From Rhodothermaceae bacterium (lineage in GTDB: Bacteria > Bacteroidota > Rhodothermia > Rhodothermales > Rubricoccaceae): a stretch of DNA of 23,224 nucleotides. Position numbers and translations under genes: made by a program. The notes beneath the pieces are model-generated. The model did no database searches and was not told where the DNA came from. It saw only the letters and a program-made list of their open reading frames with translations. Location of the stretch: NCBI GenBank assembly GCA_013003465.1, contig JABDIZ010000095.1, forward strand, positions 1-23,224, given 5' to 3'. Every line of letters begins with the position of its first letter. Position 1 is the stretch's first letter. Shown here one piece after another: positions 15,997-23,224 of the stretch.

Positions 15997-18900
15997 TCAG
16001 CGCTTCTCTTCTTCACGCCGTTCGACGGAAGCCGCGCCATCGCCGCCGACGGAGGGGGCGGTGCCGATGGTGAGCTGGACGCGGTGCTCGCGCTCGTCGT
16101 CGGTGAGGGGTACCCGTGCGGTCCCGTGTTCAACGGCGAGCGTCTGATCGTTCAGCGTGGCCGAGGCGATGCTGCCCTCGACGCCATCCGGATTACGAAT
16201 CTCGATCCGGTAGGTCGTCTCGAAGTACCGATAGTGGATCGTGCAGCCGGGCCAGTCGGCGGGGAGGCGCGGGGTGAGCACGAGCGTGTCCCCGCCCTCG
16301 ATGCCGAAGCCGAGGACGGTCTCGACCGCCACGCGGTACATCCATCCGGCCGAACCCGTGTACCACGTCCACCCGCCGCGCCCGACGTGGGGCGGCGCGC
16401 CGTACACATCGGCGGCGACGGCGTAGGGCTCCGTCATGAAGCGCTCGGCGCCGGGCTGCGTGTGGGTGCGCGTGGACGGGAGGATCATCTCTAGCAGCCG
16501 TGCGGCGTACGTCGTGTGGCCGCGCTCGGCGAACGCGCGGATGAGCCACAGAATGCCGTGCGTGTACTGCCCGCCGTTCTCGCGGACGCCCGGCAGGTAG
16601 CCCTTGATGTAGCCGGGGTCGTGCTCGGTTTGGTCGAAGGGAGGCGTGAGGAGGCGAATGATGCCGCCCTCCTCGTCCACGAGATGTTGCTGCGCCGAGG
16701 CGAGGGCCTGCTCGGTCTTGTCGGGATCGCCCGCGCCGGAGATGACCGACCAGCCCTGCGCGATGGCATCGATGCGGCACTCCAGGTTCTGGGACGAGCC
16801 GAGCGGCGTGCCGTCGTCGTAGTAGGCGCGGCGGAACCAGGCGCCGTCCCAGCCGGTGTCGTTGAGCGCCTCGCGGAGCGCCTGCTGATACGTGCGGTAG
16901 CGTTCGGCGCGGTCGTCACCGCGGGCCTCCGCGATGGGGATGATGGCGTCGAGGATGTCGTAGAGGAAGAAGCCGAGCCAGACCGACTCGCCCGTGCCCT
17001 CGTCCCCGACGCGGTTCATGCCGTCGTTCCAGTCGCCGGAGCCCATGAGCGGGAGGCCGTGCGCGCCCGCCGTGAGCGAGATGTCGATGGCGCGGCAGGC
17101 GTGCTCGAAGAGCGTTCCCGTCTCGTCGGCGATCTCGGGGGTGAGGTAGACCTCGTCCTCGCCCTCTTCCAGCGCCCGGGCGGTCAGGAACTGCACCTCC
17201 TCGTCAAGCACGCCAGTGTCGCCGGTGGTGCGGACGTACGTCGCGGTGGCGTAGGGGAGCCAGAGCAGGTCATCGGAGAAGCGTGTGCGGATGCCTGCAC
17301 CGACCTCCGGGTGCCACCAGTGCAGCACATCGCCCTCCACGAACTGGTGCGCGGCGTGAATCAGGATCTGCTTGCGCGCGAGGTCGGGGCGCGTGAACAG
17401 GAGCGCGAGCGAATCCTGAATCTGGTCGCGGAAGCCGAAGGCGCCGCCGGACTGGTAAAACGCCGAGCGGCCCCACAACCGACACGCGAGGTTCTGGTAG
17501 AGCAGCCAGCCGTTGACGAGCACATCGAGGGCGGGCGTGGGCGTCTCGACCTGAAGCACGCCGAGCGTCTTCTGCCAGAACAGCGTGATCTCGCCGAGTG
17601 CCTCCATGACCATCGTCCGGTCGCGGTAGCGGCGGATGAGCGTGCGGGCCACCTCGCGGGTCGGGGCCTGCCCGAGCAGGCAGACGACCTCGGCGGTTTC
17701 GCCGGGCTCCAGCGTGATCGGTACCTGGAAGGCAGCACACGGGTCGAGCCCGGCGCCGGTCGTGTCGTCGAGTGTGGCGTCGCGGCGGAGCGCGGCCGGG
17801 TTGGCAGTCGTGCCGAGGCGGCCGAGGAAAGCCGTCCGGTCGGCGGTGTGCGTCACGCCTGCGGCCGGGTCGTCGGCGTCGAGCCGCGCGGCATCCGCGA
17901 AGGCGACGTAGTCGCTGTAGACCGAGTTGTAGCGGTTCCAGGCGAAGAGTGCGCCGGTGCCGAGGTCGGGCTGGACGACGACGAAGCGCATGCCGTTCTC
18001 GCGGCGGTTGGACATCGCCCAGGCCTGGTAGCGGAAGACCGACAGGCGGCGCGGCCGGTCGCTCCGGTTGGTCAGGCGCAGGCGGATCACCTTGACCGGG
18101 TCTTCGGGCGGGACGAACAGCAGCGTCTCGGCTTCGATGCCGAAGCTGGTATGGCGGTAGCCAGAGTAGCCCCAGCCGTGGTGCGCCTCATAGGGGCCGG
18201 GGCCGGGCGTGGGCTGCGGTGTGGGGCTCCAGAAGACCCCATCGTCCTCGTCGCGGAGCCAGACCGCCTCACCTGCCGGGTCGGCGACGGGGTCGTTGCT
18301 CCAGGGCGTCAGCTTGTTCATCTGGCTGTTGCCCTGCCACGTCATGCCGGTGCCGCTCTCGGTGGCGAGGAAGCCGAACGAGTCGTGCGCGATCACATTG
18401 GTCCACGGCAGGGGCGTGCTCGGCGGGGCCTGGTCGCCACCGAGGCGGATGACATACTCGCGCCCGTCGCGGGCGAAGCCGCCGTAGCCGTTGAAGAACA
18501 GCAGGTCTTCGGTTGCGAGGCCGTCGCGCACGCCGTCGCTCAGGCGTGCCGGGCGCGCGGTTGCCGGGGAGGGGGCCGCCGCGGCGTCTATCGTGCGGAA
18601 GGACGGCAGCATCTTGGTACGCACCGAAGGGCCTTCCTCCCGTGTCAGGGCGGCGCGCATGTACGGCAGCGCCGCCGCGTCGTCCTCAGCCGACTCCGTG
18701 ACGGAAAGGTCTGGCAGCGAGCCTTCGATGACCAGGCGGGCCACAGTCAGGATCAGGGTCAGGTCCTCCTCCGGCATCCCCTCGATACGCCGCATGAAGA
18801 CACCGCCGCGCTGGTCGATGAGCCCGCGCGCCGCTGAGGTCTCGACGGCCTGCTGGATCATCTTCTGCACCTCGTCAGCATAGGACGGCGGGTGCTCGTT

Positions 18901-21900
18901 GAGAATCACGAGGTCGACCTCGAAGCCCTTAAGACGCCAGTAGGAATGCGCCTGGAGGAGCAGGCGCACGAGTTCGACCTCGTCCACCTGGTTCACGCGG
19001 ATCGCCACAATGGGGAGGTCGCCAGAGATGCCGTAGGCCCAGAGGCCGGACTGCGGGCGCCGGTTGCGCCGGAGCACACGCTCGGATGCCCGGAGGCTTT
19101 GCGCGTTGTAGAGGAGCCCTGTGGCCACCTGCTGGAAGTAGAGGGCCCGCTCGCTGCTGAGCCCACAGTGCGGCAGTTCGACGAGGCCGTAGACCTGCGC
19201 CAGTTCGGTGGCGCGCTGCACGGCCTCCGGGTGCGCGTAGCGATCGGCGAGGCGGAGGGCCTCCTCGCGGCTGTTGGCCGTGCCGAGGGCAAAGGTGACC
19301 GTGACGCGCTCCTTGGGCTTGAGCGTGATCGGCCGCCGCAGGCTGACGATGGGGTCGAGCACGGGCCCGGTGGTACCCGAGAGGTGCACGCCTTCGTCCA
19401 TCGCGACAGGGTGGGCCAGCGAGCGGTTGCGCCCGATGAACTGCATCCGGTCAGTCTCAAACTCGATCTCGACGGTGTCGTCGCGGCGCCCGCAGAGGGT
19501 GTGGAAGAGCCATGGATGGGTCTTCCCGGCTGCCCGGGCGCGCCGCGAGGCGAGCAGTGTGCGCCGCAATGGATCGACTTCGGTGCGGACGAACAGCTTC
19601 GAGAAGGCCGGGTGGGCCGCGTCGGCGCCGGGGTCCATCAGCACCACCTCAGCGTAGCTCGTCACCTCCAGGGTGCGCGGCCGGTCGCCGTAGTTGGTGA
19701 ACGTGTAGCGCCGCAGTTCCACGTTATCCTCGGGCGAGACGACGATCTCGGAGAATGTCTCGATCCAGTCGTCCACGCGGGCGATCTCGACCTTATTGAG
19801 GTGGAACCACGCCTCGTAGCGGTCGGGCGTGTCGTCGCAGATGGGCTGGCGGCCTGCCGACCAGACGCGCCCGTTCTCCAGGTCGCGGACGTAGAGGAAG
19901 ACGCCGTCGTGCTCGCACGTGCGGTCGGGCGACCACCGCGTGAGTGCGGTGCCATCGATGTGCGCGTAGCCAGCCCCAGCCGCCGTCACGAACGTGGTAT
20001 GGTGGCCGTTCGAGAGCAGCATCCCGGCGGGAATCGGCGCCTCCAGCCCGCGATCACGAACGTGGATGACGGCGGGCTTCGGTGGGGCCGCCTCGATCGG
20101 TTCGATGGATTCCAACTCGTCCGGGTGCGGCGTGAGCAGTTCCAGCTCCGTCGGTACGCGTTCCTGCAACAGCAACTCGACCGAGCGCACGAGCGGCTCG
20201 CGGTGGAAGCGCTCCTGGACGAGGTCGTGCTGGAGCACGTTGACGAGCGCGAGCAGGCTCATGCCGTGGTGGTGCGCCATGTACGTCTGCACCACCTGGA
20301 ATTCCTCATCGGCGGGCAGGCGCTCGCGCGTGAAGTCGACGGCTTCGTAGTAGCCGTAGGGGCCATAGGCCTCTCGATCCCTGCGGAGGCGGTTGAGGTT
20401 GCGCAAGGAGCGGCCGGGCCGCACCATCATGGAGAGGAACGAGGCGTAAGGGGAGACCACATAGTCGTCGGCGAGGCCCCGCTTGAGGCCGAGGCCGGGC
20501 ACGCCGAAGGCGCGGTACTGGTACGTCAGGTGGATGTCGAGCGTGTAGTAGGCACTCTCCGAGATGCCCCACGGGAGGCTCTTGCGTCGGCCGTAGGCCT
20601 TTTGGAAACCGATGGCGCCGCGCGCCGTCTCGGCCAGCAGCGTGCCGTCGTAGAGGCGGGTGAAGAGCACCGGCATGAGGTACTCGAACATGGTCCCGCT
20701 CCACGAGAGCAGCGCCTTGTAGCCCTCGGCCGCCAGCGTCGTCGGGCGGCCCAGGCGGAACCAGTGCTCGGCGGGCACATCGCCCTTGCCAATGGCGATC
20801 AGCGAGGCGACCCGGCACTCCGAGGCGAGCAGGTCGTACGTGCTGGCATCGGCCTGCCCGCTGTCCACGTTGTAGCCGATCAGGAAGAGGTCGCGTCGGG
20901 TGTCGTAGAGCGGTTTGAAATCGTGCGCCGTCGCCATCGCCTCGCAGGCTTCGGCGAGGGCTGCGGACCGGTTCAGAAGGGCCGTGAGGGCCGCCCCTGT
21001 CTCCGCGAGTGACTCGTCGTCTGTTTGGCGGGTGCGGGCGCGGAGGCGTTCGAGCGACCCGGCCTCGTCCAGGTGCTCGGGGGGGTGCTCGGTGAGGGCC
21101 CACGGCGCCAGCATGTCGATCTCGGTCAAGGAGGCGTCGATTTGCCTGGCCGGTCGGGCTGCCCAGTAGCACACCTCCTTGCGGGCGGTTTCGGATTCGT
21201 CGTCAAGGTCCGGGGCGGCTGCGGCGAGCGTGTCAGCGGACGCCTTCAGGCGTAGCAGGGCCTGTGCATAGGCGCTGATGGTCGCTGGGGCCTCGGTGGG
21301 AAGGGTGTCGCCCAGCGTGTCGGCGAGGGCGCTGAGCGGCGCGAGCTCCTCGTCGTCCGAGGCGGCGTCGAGCGTTTCGTGCAAGCAGGCCACCGTATCG
21401 CGCAGCCCGTCGAAGAGGGCCGGGTTGGGCCACGGCGCGCGGGGTATTTCGAGGAGCGCCTGGCGGAGCGTGAGCAGGGACGCGACGAGGTTGCCCGAGT
21501 CCACCGTCGAGACATAGCGCGGGGGGAGCGGCTGTGTGGTACCCGTGTCGTACCAGTTGAAGAAGTGGCCGCGCCAGCGCTCGAGCCCATCCAGTGTATC
21601 GAGCATGGCGCCGAGGCGCTCAACGGTGCCCAGGCGCGTGGCGTAGCCGAAATCGGCGGCACTTTGCACGGCCAGCAGGCCCATCCCGATGTTGGTGGGC
21701 GAGGTGCGCCGCGCAAGGCCGTTGTAGGGCTGCTCCTGATAGTTGTCGGGCGGGAGGAAGTGGTCTTCCGCCGTGATGAAGTCGTCGAAGAAGCGCCACG
21801 TCCGGCGCGCGACGGCGCGGAGGCGAGGCCGGTCCTCGGCCGTAATCTGAAACGTCGTATCGTGGACGGGCTGACTGACGCGCCGCGCGACCCACGGTGC

Positions 21901-23224
21901 CGCGATCCATGCGGCAGCGAAGGGCACGGCCAGGAACGCCGCCATCGGCTCCATCAGGCCGACGAGCGCGAGTACGAGCACGCCCACGACTGGCGAGAGC
22001 CAGATGCCGGGTGCGTCGCCGCCCGCCTGCTCGGCCTGGTAGGCGGTCGTCCATTCGAGCAGCTTCTTACGGCTGACGACCATCCGCCAGAGCGTCCGCG
22101 CAATCGCATCTGTCATCAGGATGGCCTGGTGTGCGAGGAACGCCACCGAGAGCGCCACCTGAAGCGTCGAGCGCCGGGCGTCGCCGAGTGTGTTGCGCAG
22201 GTAGCTGCCCCACTTGACGTCGCTCGGCCAGGCGAGCAGCGCCGAGGTGAACGGTGCGTAGATCGGGAAGGCGAGGATGCCGAGGCCCAGCAGCGTCCAG
22301 AGCAGGAACGATCCCGGTAGAATGGTCCAGCCGAGGAGCAGGAAGGCGATCAGCGCGGGAGGCGTAAGCGAGCGCCGCAGGTTGTCGAACGTCTTCCAGC
22401 GGCCGAGCGGCGGGACTGGGTTGCGCCGCCGCTTGCCGTTGCGTGCACGGACGAACGGGAAGAGCCACGGCAGGATCTGCCAGTCGCCGCGCACCCAGCG
22501 GTGCAGGCGCTTGGCGAAGGCCGTGTAACTCGACGGGTAGTCGTCGAAGACCGTGACGTCGCTCAGCAGCGCCGCGCGGGCGTAGTTGCCTTCGAGCAGG
22601 TCATGCGAGAGAACCGTGTTCTCAGGGATCGCATCGTCGAGCGCGGTGTGGAACGCATCCACATCGTAGAGCCCCTTGCCCGTGAAAATCCCGACGCCGA
22701 AGAGGTCCTGGTAGATGTCGGAGACGGCCGTCGTATACGGATCCACCCCAACGTTGCCGGAGTAAATCTGCGCGAACGGCGTGCGCTTCTCCATCGCCGC
22801 CGTGATGCCGACACGTGGCTGGAGGATGCCGAAGCCGCGCCCCACCCGGCCCTTCTGTGGGTTGTAGTTGGGACGATTGAGCGGATGGGCGGCCGTGCGG
22901 ACGAGGTCGGCCGCCGCGCCGGGCGGAAGTTGCGTGTCGGCGTCGAGTGTGATGACGTAGCGGATCGCGTTGTCCGCCGTCGCCGCAGAGAAATCACCTT
23001 CCACCACCGCATAGGTGGTCTCATCCTGGGTGTGGCCGCGGAGGAGCTGGTTGAATTCTTCGAGCTTGCCGCGCTTGCGTTCCCAGCCCATCCACACGCC
23101 CTCTTGGGGGTTCCAGAGGCGCTTGCGATGGAGGAAGAAGAACGTATCGCCCGTATCGGCCCCCCCCGCGTGGGCTTCGCCGGCCTGTTGGCTCGCGGGG
23201 GCAGGCTTGCCTGAGGCATGGCGG
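15997..23224 (-). CDS. ndvB: Cyclic beta-1,2-glucan synthase-like protein (GT84 + glycoamylase-like + GH94), 5' end outside window
   Basis: The frame is open to the right edge. Residues just inside it (TFFFLHRKRLWNPQEG, then VWMGWERKRGKLEEF) belong to the family, so the GTG at 23097 is not the start. About 2400 of the usual ~2800-2900 residues of NdvB/ChvB/Cgs proteins are present. Order: a GT84-type glycosyltransferase with DAD (22936-22944) and LHRWVRGDWQ (about 22480-22510), then about five membrane helices (22390-21880). A glycoamylase-like region follows (PTNIGMGLLAVQSAADF near 21700, YNVDSGQADASTYD near 20860, YMAHHHGMSLLAL near 20260). Two beta-sandwich modules (about 20150-19300 and 18520-17700) precede the C-terminal GH94 phosphorylase-like barrel with GIRTRFSDDLLWLPYA and GSGDWNDGMN (17017-17044, general-acid Asp). 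Known relatives polymerise UDP-glucose into beta-1,2-glucan, cyclise it, and trim it by phosphorolysis. The product here is inferred. The symbol reflects homology only. Confidence 0.9.
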   Translation of the reverse strand, partial: RHASGKPAPASQQAGEAHAGGADTGDTFFFLHRKRLWNPQEGVWMGWERKRGKLEEFNQLLRGHTQDETTYAVVEGDFSAATADNAIRYVITLDADTQLPPGAAADLVRTAAHPLNRPNYNPQKGRVGRGFGILQPRVGITAAMEKRTPFAQIYSGNVGVDPYTTAVSDIYQDLFGVGIFTGKGLYDVDAFHTALDDAIPENTVLSHDLLEGNYARAALLSDVTVFDDYPSSYTAFAKRLHRWVRGDWQILPWLFPFVRARNGKRRRNPVPPLGRWKTFDNLRRSLTPPALIAFLLLGWTILPGSFLLWTLLGLGILAFPIYAPFTSALLAWPSDVKWGSYLRNTLGDARRSTLQVALSVAFLAHQAILMTDAIARTLWRMVVSRKKLLEWTTAYQAEQAGGDAPGIWLSPVVGVLVLALVGLMEPMAAFLAVPFAAAWIAAPWVARRVSQPVHDTTFQITAEDRPRLRAVARRTWRFFDDFITAEDHFLPPDNYQEQPYNGLARRTSPTNIGMGLLAVQSAADFGYATRLGTVERLGAMLDTLDGLERWRGHFFNWYDTGTTQPLPPRYVSTVDSGNLVASLLTLRQALLEIPRAPWPNPALFDGLRDTVACLHETLDAASDDEELAPLSALADTLGDTLPTEAPATISAYAQALLRLKASADTLAAAAPDLDDESETARKEVCYWAARPARQIDASLTEIDMLAPWALTEHPPEHLDEAGSLERLRARTRQTDDESLAETGAALTALLNRSAALAEACEAMATAHDFKPLYDTRRDLFLIGYNVDSGQADASTYDLLASECRVASLIAIGKGDVPAEHWFRLGRPTTLAAEGYKALLSWSGTMFEYLMPVLFTRLYDGTLLAETARGAIGFQKAYGRRKSLPWGISESAYYTLDIHLTYQYRAFGVPGLGLKRGLADDYVVSPYASFLSMMVRPGRSLRNLNRLRRDREAYGPYGYYEAVDFTRERLPADEEFQVVQTYMAHHHGMSLLALVNVLQHDLVQERFHREPLVRSVELLLQERVPTELELLTPHPDELESIEPIEAAPPKPAVIHVRDRGLEAPIPAGMLLSNGHHTTFVTAAGAGYAHIDGTALTRWSPDRTCEHDGVFLYVRDLENGRVWSAGRQPICDDTPDRYEAWFHLNKVEIARVDDWIETFSEIVVSPEDNVELRRYTFTNYGDRPRTLEVTSYAEVVLMDPGADAAHPAFSKLFVRTEVDPLRRTLLASRRARAAGKTHPWLFHTLCGRRDDTVEIEFETDRMQFIGRNRSLAHPVAMDEGVHLSGTTGPVLDPIVSLRRPITLKPKERVTVTFALGTANSREEALRLADRYAHPEAVQRATELAQVYGLVELPHCGLSSERALYFQQVATGLLYNAQSLRASERVLRRNRRPQSGLWAYGISGDLPIVAIRVNQVDEVELVRLLLQAHSYWRLKGFEVDLVILNEHPPSYADEVQKMIQQAVETSAARGLIDQRGGVFMRRIEGMPEEDLTLILTVARLVIEGSLPDLSVTESAEDDAAALPYMRAALTREEGPSVRTKMLPSFRTIDAAAAPSPATARPARLSDGVRDGLATEDLLFFNGYGGFARDGREYVIRLGGDQAPPSTPLPWTNVIAHDSFGFLATESGTGMTWQGNSQMNKLTPWSNDPVADPAGEAVWLRDEDDGVFWSPTPQPTPGPGPYEAHHGWGYSGYRHTSFGIEAETLLFVPPEDPVKVIRLRLTNRSDRPRRLSVFRYQAWAMSNRRENGMRFVVVQPDLGTGALFAWNRYNSVYSDYVAFADAARLDADDPAAGVTHTADRTAFLGRLGTTANPAALRRDATLDDTTGAGLDPCAAFQVPITLEPGETAEVVCLLGQAPTREVARTLIRRYRDRTMVMEALGEITLFWQKTLGVLQVETPTPALDVLVNGWLLYQNLACRLWGRSAFYQSGGAFGFRDQIQDSLALLFTRPDLARKQILIHAAHQFVEGDVLHWWHPEVGAGIRTRFSDDLLWLPYATATYVRTTGDTGVLDEEVQFLTARALEEGEDEVYLTPEIADETGTLFEHACRAIDISLTAGAHGLPLMGSGDWNDGMNRVGDEGTGESVWLGFFLYDILDAIIPIAEARGDDRAERYRTYQQALREALNDTGWDGAWFRRAYYDDGTPLGSSQNLECRIDAIAQGWSVISGAGDPDKTEQALASAQQHLVDEEGGIIRLLTPPFDQTEHDPGYIKGYLPGVRENGGQYTHGILWLIRAFAERGHTTYAARLLEMILPSTRTHTQPGAERFMTEPYAVAADVYGAPPHVGRGGWTWYTGSAGWMYRVAVETVLGFGIEGGDTLVLTPRLPADWPGCTIHYRYFETTYRIEIRNPDGVEGSIASATLNDQTLAVEHGTARVPLTDDEREHRVQLTIGTAPSVGGDGAASVERREEEKR

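Noticed and set aside
15795..16133. 112-codon minus-strand frame overlapping the end of the glucan synthase
   Set aside because: Ser/Pro/Thr-rich low-complexity translation, half of it inside the synthase in another frame, and no family resemblance. The part beyond the synthase stop is described only as a gene-less stretch.
18892..21012. 706-codon open frame on the plus strand, antisense to the glucan synthase (also 16516-18837, 773 codons)
   Set aside because: Same artefact: biased composition and no recognisable motifs, lying fully inside a strongly conserved gene on the other strand.

Overview
The window is a high-GC bacterial chromosome segment, most likely from the Rhodothermota (Rhodothermales, the Salinibacter/Rhodothermus/Rubricoccaceae side of the Bacteroidota-Chlorobiota group). 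Three things suggest this. Two exported proteins end in type IX secretion (T9SS) sorting domains of the 'PNP...vfDalGR.v..l' kind. A fused gamma-alpha 2-oxoacid:ferredoxin oxidoreductase pair (korA-korB) is present. Most starts lack a clear Shine-Dalgarno sequence. Assignment to a genus is not possible from the sequence alone. || Layout, left to right. The 3' part of a large T9SS-sorted exported protein (1-1188) runs in from the left edge. It converges on korB-korA (1274-4401, minus), which is divergent from a BtpA/SgcQ-family TIM-barrel gene (4647-5480). A small two-helix membrane protein of visibly lower GC (5492-5719) and a long imperfect inverted repeat (5761-5880) follow. Next come apaG, a convergent small unknown gene, and a thyA-folA operon for dTMP and tetrahydrofolate metabolism. 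A six-helix PAS sensor histidine kinase follows; its stop codon overlaps that of a convergent T9SS-secreted endonuclease I. An AraC-type regulator is divergent from the nuclease. A class-C beta-lactamase-like serine hydrolase, a four-helix membrane protein and moeA then run rightwards. After a roughly 340-base stretch without a recognisable gene, the rest of the window (15997-23224, minus) is one very large gene for a cyclic beta-1,2-glucan synthase-like protein. It has GT84, glycoamylase-like and GH94 parts, and its start lies beyond the right edge. || Working together: korA/korB are coupled (2-nt gap), thyA/folA are coupled (3-nt gap) and together regenerate tetrahydrofolate during dTMP synthesis, and the small membrane gene and moeA are separated by 1 nt. 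The rest looks like a mosaic of single genes. || I did not find a convincing new multi-gene system. The most interesting unexplained item is the gene-less stretch after moeA. It begins with a near-canonical sigma70-type promoter (TTGGAG-17-TATAAT) whose spacer is a 15-nt palindrome overlapping the moeA stop codon, and it ends with a perfect 8-bp hairpin. It could be a regulated small RNA or a decayed element. Other points of interest are the lysine/proline/alanine repeat tail on KorB, the insertion-bearing ThyA, and the large glucan synthase.
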